A stretch of DNA of 5,266 nt from Clostridia bacterium (GCA_017529165.1 JAFXNY010000142.1:1-5266), one strand, 5' to 3'. Numbered from the stretch's first letter, positions 1 through 5,193 are shown. The notes: generated by a model not told the origin, from the letters alone. Program-made: numbers and translations.

Positions 1-332
1 CGCAGTTTTCCCGATACTATATGCGTGCCGTCAGGTAAAAAACTATCATTAAGCGCCGCCGGAACATAGTCGCCCACACTTATATTCTGCGCACCGGTTA
101 CAATTTGAACAGGTTCATTTTCGCCGATATCCATCTGGCAAATCTGCAAATGGTCGCTGTTTTCATGAGGTTTAATATCAAGTATCTTTGCCGCTACAAC
201 ATTTTTAATTCCCTGTCCTCTGCTTTCTACGCTTTCAATCTCAAAACCGGCAAGCGGCATTTTTTCACATAGTTCTTCTACCGATACCGGTATATCTACA
301 TATCTTTTTATATGATTAAGAGAAATCTTCAT
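1..332 (-). CDS. pheT: Phenylalanyl-tRNA synthetase beta subunit, N-terminal part (cut by window edge)
   Basis: PheT is the large subunit of the alpha2-beta2 enzyme that charges tRNA-Phe in the cytosol. Only the first 110 codons are present, starting MKISLNHIKRYVDIP; the gene runs off the left edge. Residues about 40-110 read as the start of the EMAP-II-like tRNA-binding OB fold found near the PheT N-terminus: VVAAKILDIKPHENSDHL and IVTGAQN align with the family's HPNADKL and IVCGAPN blocks. The ATG at 332 is preceded by AAGGGGG (complement of 341-347) with an 8-nt spacer. This ribosome site overlaps the pheS stop codon and the intergenic gap is only 13 bp, so the two subunits are probably translationally coupled. 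No internal stop is seen. Identification is secure from sequence and from the pheS neighbour. Confidence 0.95.
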   Translation of the reverse strand, partial: MKISLNHIKRYVDIPVSVEELCEKMPLAGFEIESVESRGQGIKNVVAAKILDIKPHENSDHLQICQMDIGENEPVQIVTGAQNISVGDYVPAALNDSFLPDGTHIVSGKL

Positions 333-345
333 CTTTTACGCCCCC

Positions 346-1365
346 TTAAAACTGCTCTAAAAAGCGCTTATCGTTTTCAAACAAGAGCCTTATATCGCTT
401 ATTTTGTATCTTGTGGTAGTAATTCGGTCTATACCTATACCAAAGGCAAAGCCGGTGTAAACATCGGGGTCAATGCCGCACGAGCGTAAAACATTGGGGT
501 GTACCATACCGGCACCTAAAATCTCTATCCAGCCTTCACCCTTGCATATTCTGCAGCCTTTACCGCCGCACTCTGTGCAGGAAACATCAACCTCAACGCT
601 CGGCTCTGTAAACGGGAAGAACGAGGGGCGAAAACGCACCTTAACATCGTCTCCGTAAATCTCGTGGGCAAACTGCTCAAGCACGCCCATAAGGTCGCAC
701 ATAGTAACGCCCTTGTCAACCACAAGACCTTCTAACTGGTGGAACACAGGGGAGTGAGTGGCATCCACTTCGTCCGCTCTGAACACTCTGCCGGGGCAGA
801 TAATGCGGATAGGCGGCTTGCGGTTTTCCATTGTTCTTATCTGTGCTGAGGAGGTCTGCGTGCGCAAAAGAATATTATCGGCAAGATAAAAGGTATCCTG
901 CATATCACGGGCAGGGTGGTCGGCAGGAACATTTAAGCACTCAAAGTTATAATGGTCGGTTTCAACCTCCGGCCCGTCAAGCACATCAAAGCCCATGGAC
1001 TGAAAAATATCTATAAGGTCGTTTGTAACAAGGCTTAAAGGGTGAAGACCGCCCTTTTCCACTTCCTTTTCGGGAAGCGTTATATCAATGGTTTCAGCCT
1101 TAAGCTTAAGCTCTGTGGCCTTTTCTTTAAGTTTTGCTTTGCGCTCGGCTATAGTTTTTTCAACCTGTGCTTTAGCATCGTTTACAAGCTGTCCCATTTT
1201 AGGTCTCTCTTCGGGGGAAAGACCGCCCATAGTTTTAAGTAAAGCCGTAAGCTCGCCCTTTTTGCCTAAATATTTTACCCTTATTTCCTCAATCTGCTTT
1301 TCATCAAGCGCCGATTTCGCCGCTTCCTCGGCGGCAAGGCGCAAGGCTTCTAATTTCTCTTTCAT
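346..1365 (-). CDS. pheS: Phenylalanyl-tRNA synthetase alpha subunit
   Basis: This is the catalytic subunit, a class II synthetase that activates phenylalanine and transfers it to tRNA-Phe. It has 339 residues, in the usual bacterial range (about 327-344), so it looks complete. Residues 1-95 are a charged helical region, the tRNA-contacting coiled-coil arm. The catalytic core follows: motif 2 with RTQTSSAQIRTM (168-179) and RVFRADEVDATHSPVFHQLEG region (193-213), the Phe-pocket block FPFTEPS (250-256), a Cys cluster CTECGGKGCRIC (263-274) typical of Firmicutes PheS, and motif 3 GFAFGIGIDR (305-314). Ala307 corresponds to the residue that sets pocket size (Ala294 in E. coli), so normal Phe specificity is expected. 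The ATG at 1365 has an ideal AGGAGGA (complement of 1371-1377), 5 nt upstream. It is first in the pheST operon, downstream of a Phe T-box. Confidence 0.98.
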   Translation of the reverse strand: MKEKLEALRLAAEEAAKSALDEKQIEEIRVKYLGKKGELTALLKTMGGLSPEERPKMGQLVNDAKAQVEKTIAERKAKLKEKATELKLKAETIDITLPEKEVEKGGLHPLSLVTNDLIDIFQSMGFDVLDGPEVETDHYNFECLNVPADHPARDMQDTFYLADNILLRTQTSSAQIRTMENRKPPIRIICPGRVFRADEVDATHSPVFHQLEGLVVDKGVTMCDLMGVLEQFAHEIYGDDVKVRFRPSFFPFTEPSVEVDVSCTECGGKGCRICKGEGWIEILGAGMVHPNVLRSCGIDPDVYTGFAFGIGIDRITTTRYKISDIRLLFENDKRFLEQF

Positions 1366-1370
1366 CTGCT

Positions 1371-1626
1371 TCCTCCTAAAAAATAAGACTTCGCCCCCAA
1401 ATAGGGACGAAGCCGGAAATTGTGACTCCGCGGTACCACCCGCATTTTCGCCGAAAGGCGAACACTTAAAGGCTTTAACGCCGCCTATGCGTTACCGCTT
1501 ACTGTTGTTTCAGCGGTACTGCTCGAAAGTGAACTTCAAATCGCTTACCTAAGACCGCTTACAGCCGGTGACGGTCACTCTCTATTAGGATACACGGTTT
1601 TACTTTTCTTTGTCTTAGCATTTTAC
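1371..1626 (-). promoter_or_regulatory. T-box riboswitch leader of pheST, Phe (UUC) specifier
   Basis: This leader RNA binds uncharged tRNA-Phe and then lets transcription continue into pheST. In transcript sense it holds, in order: a Stem I base TGCT/AGCA (complement of 1617-1620 with 1520-1523); CCTAA/TTAGG flanking the AGAGAG motif (complement of 1578-1583); a GACCG/CGGTC apical stem whose loop carries GGCTGTAAG (complement of 1558-1566); and the specifier TTC followed by A (complement of 1531-1533), reading a phenylalanine codon. Next come a 7-bp stem TACCGCT/AGCGGTA (1493-1518), a 5-bp stem AACGC/GCGTT (1477-1493) and a 6-bp TTCGCC/GGCGAA stem (1447-1462). The T-box core GGGTGGTACCGCGG is the complement of 1428-1441. 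Its GGG and CGGAG can pair with CCC (1404-1406) and CTTCG (1408-1412) to form the antiterminator. All elements were seen directly; the pairings were worked out by eye. Confidence 0.96.
1378..1414 (-). terminator. Leader terminator (attenuator) of the pheST T-box
   Basis: In transcript sense an 11-pair stem (GGCTTCGTCCC with GGGGCGAAGTC, including G-T pairs; complement of 1387-1414) closes a 6-nt loop and is followed at once by TTATTTTTT (complement of 1378-1386). Its 5' arm contains the CTTCG and CCC needed by the antiterminator, so the two folds exclude each other, as expected of a T-box. The U-run directly abuts the pheS ribosome-binding site. Confidence 0.95.
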
Positions 1627-1632
1627 AGTAGT

Positions 1633-1661
1633 ATAATATCACCTATTTACTGTTTTTGCAA
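1633..1661 (-). promoter_or_regulatory. Sigma-A-type promoter of pheST
   Basis: On the minus strand TTGCAA (1656-1661) and TATTAT (1633-1638) are separated by exactly 17 bp. Transcription would begin near 1626, just before the first Stem I nucleotides of the T-box, giving a leader of roughly 260 nt. The position fits the leader structure, which supports the call. Confidence 0.85.
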
Positions 1662-1663
1662 GT

Positions 1664-1705
1664 GTTTTAATTAAAATGCTTGTTATCCTAAAGCGAAATT
1701 AAAAC
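1664..1705. repeat. AT-rich inverted repeat between toxin gene and pheST promoter
   Basis: GTTTTAATT (1664-1672) and AATTAAAAC (1697-1705) are perfect 9-bp inverted arms. Inside them GCTT (1678-1681) and AAGC (1691-1694) can extend the stem. The repeat starts only 8 bp after the toxin stop codon and ends just upstream of the pheST -35 box. It could be a weak terminator for the toxin gene, an AT-rich upstream promoter element, or chance in AT-rich DNA. There is no clear U-run after the stem. Confidence 0.45.
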
Positions 1706-1712
1706 CAATTTT

Positions 1713-1991
1713 TTATTTGAACAATTCTGAATGACTACCCACACGGTTTAACACTAAAACCAAAACATTGTTATCGATTTCATAAATCAAAAGCCAATCC
1801 GGTTCAATATGGCATTCTCTGCAACCCCTGAAATTACCCGATAAATCATGGTCGCGGTATTTTTCATCAAGCACTTCGCCGTTTGCCAAAATGCCTATCA
1901 CATCAAAAAGCTTATCAATATCTTTGCCCTGTTTTTTGGCGAGTTTAATATCTTTTTTGAATTGGTTTGTAAAGCGAACTTCATATTTCAT
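1713..1991 (-). CDS. yafQ: YafQ-family type II toxin (RelE/ParE fold mRNA interferase)
   Basis: This is a 92-residue toxin expected to cleave mRNA in the ribosomal A site, which stalls translation when the antitoxin is lost. Every residue known to matter in E. coli YafQ has a clear counterpart: His48 in RDHDLSG, His61, Asp65 and Trp66 in CHIEPDW, and His87 and Phe91 in the C-terminal GSHSELF. Length and layout match the family: N-terminal beta strand MKYEVRF, two lysine-rich helices (about 9-37), then a beta sheet carrying the active site. With all catalytic positions intact it is probably functional. Its ATG overlaps the antitoxin stop in ATGA (1988-1991), so translation is coupled to the antitoxin. 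No separate promoter is seen. Gram-positive members are usually annotated only to family level; the symbol reflects that family. Confidence 0.92.
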   Translation of the reverse strand: MKYEVRFTNQFKKDIKLAKKQGKDIDKLFDVIGILANGEVLDEKYRDHDLSGNFRGCRECHIEPDWLLIYEIDNNVLVLVLNRVGSHSELFK

Positions 1992-2263
1992 ACATCGAGT
2001 GCCGCCCTTAAATCGTCCATATTTTTATAACCGTGAGCGCTGCCGTCTTTTATTATATTTCTGCCCTCACGGATAGCGGCGGCGGTTACTTCGTTAGGAA
2101 TATCAAGTTTTACTTCAAAAGGAAGTCCGCCTTGACGGATAGCTTGGCGCAAAAAGATGTTAACCGCTGTGGACATATTAAGCCCCAACTGTTCAAAAAT
2201 CTTTTCCGCAGACGTTTTTATATCTGCATCGGTTCTTATATTTAGATTTGTTTGATTGTTCAT
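1988..2263 (-). CDS. dinJ: RelB/DinJ-family antitoxin
   Basis: This 91-residue antitoxin should bind and neutralise the adjacent YafQ-type toxin and, as a dimer or complex, bind its own promoter DNA. The N-terminus has the ribbon-helix-helix layout of the family: strand TNLNIRTDADIK (5-16), helix around 17-27, turn GLNMS, helix 31-43, then the family signature GLPFEV (46-51). The C-terminal part (52-91) is the extended, charged toxin-wrapping tail. The ATG at 2263 is preceded by GGAGGTG in a good position (complement of about 2272-2278). The gene precedes the toxin gene with a 4-nt ATGA overlap, the standard antitoxin-first order. Choice of DinJ over RelB rests mainly on the toxin partner being YafQ-like. 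Confidence 0.92.
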   Translation of the reverse strand: MNNQTNLNIRTDADIKTSAEKIFEQLGLNMSTAVNIFLRQAIRQGGLPFEVKLDIPNEVTAAAIREGRNIIKDGSAHGYKNMDDLRAALDV

Positions 2264-2295
2264 ATTTTTAGCACCTCCGCTTTTATTCTATGCAA

Positions 2296-2324
2296 ATTGT
2301 ATCACATTATGCACACAATGTCAA
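2296..2324 (-). promoter_or_regulatory. Near-consensus promoter of the antitoxin-toxin operon
   Basis: On the minus strand a perfect TTGACA -35 (2319-2324) and a TACAAT -10 (2296-2301) are spaced by exactly 17 bp. It is the strongest-looking promoter in the window, as expected for an operon that is normally held down by its own antitoxin. Confidence 0.92.
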
Positions 2325-2329
2325 TACAA
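2297..2329. promoter_or_regulatory. Palindromic operator covering the toxin-antitoxin promoter
   Basis: TTGTATCACATT (2297-2308) and AATGTCAATACAA (2317-2329) are inverted copies differing by one extra base: outer arms TTGTAT/ATACAA and inner arms ACATT/AATGT around an 8-bp centre. The dyad covers both the -10 and -35 boxes, so a ribbon-helix-helix antitoxin bound here would exclude RNA polymerase. The symmetry is visible; the autorepressor role is inferred from the RelB/DinJ family. Confidence 0.75.
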
Positions 2330-2381
2330 ACACCAGTGCCCTGAAGATTTAAGCGAGCAGCTTCGTTCATAGAAACAATTT

Positions 2382-3239
2382 TTAGATAGCAGACGATATC
2401 TCTTCCGACAATCTCGCCAGAGTTTCCATATTAAAGGTTTCGCCTCGGGCAGTTTCGCTAATGCCAAGCTTTTGGAATATATATTTAAGAGTCTGCTTAT
2501 CCACACTCAAAGCACTCGATATTGAGTTTATCGCTGTCTTACGCCGGAGATGAAAGCAGGCGTTTACCGTCTTAAAGTAAAAATCTTTATCGCTGACATT
2601 CACCGGTGGGTTATCCCTTAAAGTTAAGCATATAACTTCTGAATTAACTTTAGGTTGTGGCAAAAAAGACTCTTTAGGCACAAAGAAAAGCGGTTTTGCC
2701 ACAGCATAATAATTTATTACCGCCGTAATAGCGCCGGCGTCTCGGCTTCCAACTTCGGCGCATATACGGTCGCCTGCTTCTTTTTGCACCATAACCGTAA
2801 TACTTCTTATCGGCAGATTATCATTTAGCAGTTTCATAATAACCGGCGAGGTTATATAATAAGGCAGATTCGCGCAAACGCAGATTTCTCCGCAATCGGA
2901 AAGGTTTTCTTTTATAACTTTTTTAAGGTCGGTTTTAAGAACATCGGCAAAAATAACCTTTACATTTTCACAACCTGCAAGGGTTTTACGGAGCACAGGC
3001 TTTAGTTTTTCGTCAAGCTCTATTGCTACAACTCTTTTCGCACGGTAAGAGAGCTCGCGTGTAAGCACTCCGGCGCCGGGGCCTATTTCTATAACGCCTG
3101 TGTTTTCGCCGCAGGTGTGCTCTGCCATTCGGGGCGATATACTCTTGTCAATTAAAAAGTTCTGCCCGAGTGCCTTTTTGAAAACAAAGCCCTCTTTTTC
3201 TAAAAAAGATTTTATATCGTTTTTCCCAGCAAGGTTCAA
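2382..3239 (-). CDS. rsmA: 16S rRNA (adenine(1518)-N6/adenine(1519)-N6)-dimethyltransferase
   Basis: RsmA (KsgA) dimethylates two adjacent adenines in the last helix of 16S rRNA during late 30S maturation, using S-adenosylmethionine. Motifs, numbered from the TTG at 3239 (285 residues): LGQNFL (24-29), SAM-binding motif I IEIGPGAG (50-57), acidic Glu74 in VAIELD, Asp99 in FADVLK, catalytic NLPYY (124-128), FLPQPKVNS (192-200), and LRRKTAINSI (231-240) in the helical C-terminal domain. Length and order match Bacillus KsgA. Three in-frame starts are possible: TTG 3257, GTG 3248 and TTG 3239. TTG 3239 is chosen because GGGTGAT lies 4 nt upstream and because the 3257 TTG overlaps the -10 box of the apparent promoter. 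Downstream, only weak hairpins separate it from the toxin-antitoxin promoter, so readthrough is possible. Confidence 0.96.
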   Translation of the reverse strand: MNLAGKNDIKSFLEKEGFVFKKALGQNFLIDKSISPRMAEHTCGENTGVIEIGPGAGVLTRELSYRAKRVVAIELDEKLKPVLRKTLAGCENVKVIFADVLKTDLKKVIKENLSDCGEICVCANLPYYITSPVIMKLLNDNLPIRSITVMVQKEAGDRICAEVGSRDAGAITAVINYYAVAKPLFFVPKESFLPQPKVNSEVICLTLRDNPPVNVSDKDFYFKTVNACFHLRRKTAINSISSALSVDKQTLKYIFQKLGISETARGETFNMETLARLSEEISSAI

Positions 3240-3256
3240 AATAATCACCCAATGCA

Positions 3257-3285
3257 ATTATATTAAAAAATATAGTTTCTTTCAA
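3257..3285 (-). promoter_or_regulatory. Sigma-A-type promoter of rsmA
   Basis: On the minus strand TTGAAA (3280-3285) and a perfect TATAAT (3257-3262) are spaced by 17 bp. The predicted transcript start near 3250 leaves a leader of only about 11 nt, which just includes the GGGTGAT ribosome-binding site before TTG 3239. Confidence 0.85.
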
Positions 3286-3296
3286 CAATTTTTTAA

Positions 3297-3325
3297 TTGC
3301 CTTAAAGACACAGGTGTGGTAAAAT
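3297..3325 (+). promoter_or_regulatory. Divergent sigma-A-type promoter for the unknown gene and SPFH operon
   Basis: TTGCCT (3297-3302) and TAAAAT (3320-3325) are spaced by 17 bp, with TGG just before the -10 giving an extended -10 element. Its -35 box lies 11 bp from the -35 box of the leftward rsmA promoter, so the two are back to back. Transcription would start near 3332. Confidence 0.75.
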
Positions 3326-3353
3326 AAAACAAATAAGTTTTGGAAGTGATTTT

Positions 3354-4082
3354 TTGGATAACCGGTATATAGGTAAAGTAATAGAGGAAATGTCGCCGTT
3401 TTTCGAAGAGCACGGCTTTAAGAAAACAGGGGACAGTGAGTATAAAAGCGAAAAAGCGTCTGTACAGGTCGGCTATGATGAGGCACGGCAGATGTTTACG
3501 CTAAGTATGGCTGACGAGGGCGGCGAATACAAAGAGATTTCCGCCTGGCTTTTTGATGATAGCCAAACAGAACGTGATGCCGTAAGCGTTGGCATAGATT
3601 TCACCGAAACGCTTACCGAAAAGTTAGGGGTTAAGAAAAATACCCGTGCACAGAGTGTCATAGATATGCCTACCGCTTCAAAGGACGGCTCGGATATTGC
3701 TACCTTTACAAAAAAGGTTTTGGATGTTTATCCGCAGTTTAAGGAGCCATACCGCGCGCACATAGCTAAATACGGAAACTTCCTTTATCTTAACTTTTTC
3801 GGCGAAACGCTGGTACCACAGCTTAACAACACCTTAAAATCCGGTGATAAAAAGGCGATAAAGAAGATTTTTCAGGTTTTCGAGAGCACATATATTAATG
3901 GCGATAAGGATACAATAAATGTGGTGGTGGCAGTAATTGCCGCCGCTACTATAGATGATACAGCAGCACAGGAAAATCTTACTAAAACGCTCGAAGAAAA
4001 CAAGCATATGTTAAATGCGGTAACTTCGCTGGCACCGAAAATCAAATCAAGTAAAAAATTAAGCGCAGCATTACTTAAATAA
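3354..4082 (+). CDS. Unrecognised 242-residue protein upstream of an SPFH gene
   Basis: I do not recognise this protein. It starts at TTG 3354 behind an extended ribosome site GGAAGTGAT (3342-3350), the same style as rsmA. Residues 1-95 look like a mixed alpha/beta domain: helix IGKVIEEMSPFFEEHGF, then short strands (ASVQVGYDE, MFTLSMADE, KEISAWLFD) ending in the acidic segment FDDSQTERD. Residues 96-115 are a polar linker. Residues 116-242 read as an all-helical domain with KKVLDVYPQFKEPYRAHIAKYG, FLYLNFFGETLVPQL, AIKKIFQVFE and the small-residue helix VVVAVIAAATI (190-200). This last stretch is short and more likely a buried helix than a membrane span. There is no signal peptide. The stop is 15 bp before the SPFH start, so the two genes are probably one operon. 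The C-terminal half vaguely recalls helical-repeat domains of unknown function; this is not a family assignment. Confidence 0.9.
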   Translation: MDNRYIGKVIEEMSPFFEEHGFKKTGDSEYKSEKASVQVGYDEARQMFTLSMADEGGEYKEISAWLFDDSQTERDAVSVGIDFTETLTEKLGVKKNTRAQSVIDMPTASKDGSDIATFTKKVLDVYPQFKEPYRAHIAKYGNFLYLNFFGETLVPQLNNTLKSGDKKAIKKIFQVFESTYINGDKDTINVVVAVIAAATIDDTAAQENLTKTLEENKHMLNAVTSLAPKIKSSKKLSAALLK

Positions 4083-4097
4083 AAAGGGGAAGATATT

Positions 4098-5057
4098 ATG
4101 GAGTATGTTATTATAATTTTGTTTGCACTTTTGGCAATTCTCATTTTTTCAAATGTTCGTGTAGTTCCGCAGGCAACGCAGTATGTGATTGAGTTTTTGG
4201 GCAAGTATTATGCAACATGGGATGCAGGCATTCATGTAAAGATTCCTCTTGTTCAGAAAATATCCAAGCGCATAACCTTAAAAGAGCAGGTGCTCGATTC
4301 AGCGCCTCAACCGGTTATTACAAAGGATAATGTTACCATGCAGATAGATACGGTGGTTTACTTCCGTATTTTTGATGCACGGCTTTACACCTACGGCGTT
4401 GTAAACCCGATAAACGCTCTTGAAAATCTTACGGCTACCACACTTCGTAATATCGTAGGTGAGCTTGAGCTGGACGGTACACTTACCTCCCGTGATACAA
4501 TCAACACGAAAATGACCGCAATTTTGGATGATGCTACCGACCAGTGGGGTATGAAGGTTACCCGTGTTGAGCTTAAAAACATTATTCCTCCGGCTGAAAT
4601 ACAAAACGCAATGGAAAAGCAGATGAAAGCCGAGCGCGACCGCCGTGAAACGCTTTTGCAGGCAGAGGGTCACAAAGCCGCTGCTATCACCCGTGCGGAG
4701 GGTGATAAGCGTGCTATGATACTTGCCGCAGAGGGCGAAAGAGATGCTCGCATTGCCAGGGCTGAGGGTGAAGCAAAGGCGATTTATCTTTCTAAAAAAG
4801 CCGAGGCGGACGGACTTCGCGCCCTTAAAGAAGCCGGCGTAGATGCCGCAGTACTTGAACTTAAAAAGTATGAGGCATTAGTTAACCTTTCAAACGGCAC
4901 CGCCGCAAAGCTTATAATTCCGACTGATGCGGTAAGCGCAGTTACAAACAATGCAATTTTCAGCGAGACTACAGGACTTGGCGACACAACAAAATCAGCT
5001 AAAAAGCCTGCTCCGGCACCTAAAAAAGACGAATGTTGCGAGCCAGACAACAGATAA
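4098..5057 (+). CDS. SPFH/band-7 domain membrane scaffold protein (QmcA/stomatin-like)
   Basis: This 319-residue protein resembles E. coli QmcA (about 305 residues), a membrane-anchored protein that assembles into large cage-like oligomers and organises membrane microdomains or protease access. Residues 2-18 form one N-terminal membrane helix (YVIIILFALLAILIF). Residues 22-175 are the SPFH domain, with hallmark VVPQATQYVIEFLGKY, LKEQVLDSAPQPVITKDNV, INALENLTATTLRNIVGELELDGTL split blocks and WGMKVTRVELKNIIPP. Residues 170-245 are a charged coiled coil with AEG at 189, 200, 211 and 222. The end is a flexible KKPAPAPKK tail closing with a CC pair (313-314). Its ATG has AAGGGGA upstream (about 4084-4090). 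No NfeD-type partner is visible on either side within the window. The family is certain; the QmcA name is a similarity, not an orthology claim. Confidence 0.95.
   Translation: MEYVIIILFALLAILIFSNVRVVPQATQYVIEFLGKYYATWDAGIHVKIPLVQKISKRITLKEQVLDSAPQPVITKDNVTMQIDTVVYFRIFDARLYTYGVVNPINALENLTATTLRNIVGELELDGTLTSRDTINTKMTAILDDATDQWGMKVTRVELKNIIPPAEIQNAMEKQMKAERDRRETLLQAEGHKAAAITRAEGDKRAMILAAEGERDARIARAEGEAKAIYLSKKAEADGLRALKEAGVDAAVLELKKYEALVNLSNGTAAKLIIPTDAVSAVTNNAIFSETTGLGDTTKSAKKPAPAPKKDECCEPDNR
4662..4793 (+). repeat. Four 33-bp in-frame repeats encoding an 11-residue coiled-coil motif
   Basis: Within the SPFH gene, Ala-Glu-Gly recurs with exact 11-residue spacing (residues 189, 200, 211, 222), corresponding to 33-bp DNA units starting at 4662, 4695, 4728 and 4761. 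A degenerate fifth unit (AEA at 235) breaks the register. The DNA copies have diverged at third positions, so the repeat is kept by protein selection rather than by recent duplication. Eleven-residue periodicity suits a long, weakly twisted coiled coil, as in SPFH cages. Confidence 0.85.
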
Positions 5058-5073
5058 CAGATGTCAGATGTCA
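5051..5073 (+). repeat. Heptamer tandem repeat at the SPFH stop codon
   Basis: CAGATAA, CAGATGT and CAGATGT run head to tail (5051-5071), followed by CA. The SPFH stop codon TAA is inside the first unit, so the C-terminal residues DNR and the stop overlap the repeat. Confidence 0.7.
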
Positions 5074-5085
5074 AATAATATGAAA

Positions 5086-5107
5086 GGCGGTGGGGAAACC
5101 CACCGCC
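5086..5107. terminator. GAAA-loop hairpin downstream of the SPFH gene
   Basis: GGCGGTGGG (5086-5094) and CCCACCGCC (5099-5107) form a perfect 9-bp GC-rich stem with a GAAA tetraloop, 28 bp after the stop codon. On the plus strand no U-run follows directly (GCAGTCTGTC comes next). On the minus strand TTTCATATTATTT follows. It may end the SPFH transcript, protect its 3' end, or work for leftward transcription entering from beyond the window. Confidence 0.65.
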
Positions 5108-5138
5108 GCAGTCTGTCAAAAAACTTATTTTAATTGTT

Positions 5139-5158
5139 TGTGCGGCATTTGCCGCACA
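5139..5158. terminator. Terminator-like hairpin with T-rich flanks on both sides
   Basis: TGTGCGGC (5139-5146) and GCCGCACA (5151-5158) form a perfect 8-bp stem with an ATTT loop. TTAAGTTTTT follows on the plus strand and a T-rich stretch ending TTTTTT follows on the minus strand, so it could end transcription in both directions. Its 3' arm can pair elsewhere (see findings). Confidence 0.6.
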
Positions 5159-5162
5159 TTAA

Positions 5163-5193
5163 GTTTTTCCGGTGACATGTGCGGCGGAAAAAC
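5163..5193. repeat. Inverted repeat in the 3' non-coding tail
   Basis: GTTTTTCCG (5163-5171) and CGGAAAAAC (5185-5193) are perfect 9-bp inverted arms around a 13-nt loop. The loop holds most of a second copy of TGTGCGGC (5178-5185), so this hairpin and its upstream neighbour share sequence and may compete. Confidence 0.6.

Noticed and set aside
1088..1552. 154-codon open frame on the plus strand, and other plus-strand frames between 473 and 1242
   Set aside because: They are antisense to pheS and the T-box leader, have Ser- or Phe-rich low-complexity products, and no ribosome-binding site was found. They are shadows of the real minus-strand genes.
2330..2381. Possible terminator after rsmA
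   Set aside because: Only a 4-bp AAGC/GCTT stem without a U-run is found, too weak to call.
3287..3300. CAATTTTTTAATTG palindrome between the divergent promoters as a regulator site
   Set aside because: It is a short, purely AT-rich symmetry that overlaps the -35 region; chance is likely and no regulator gene is nearby.
4299..5119. Minus-strand open frames antisense to the SPFH gene (63-124 codons)
   Set aside because: The plus-strand SPFH protein is unmistakable; the antisense products have no recognisable motif or credible start signal.
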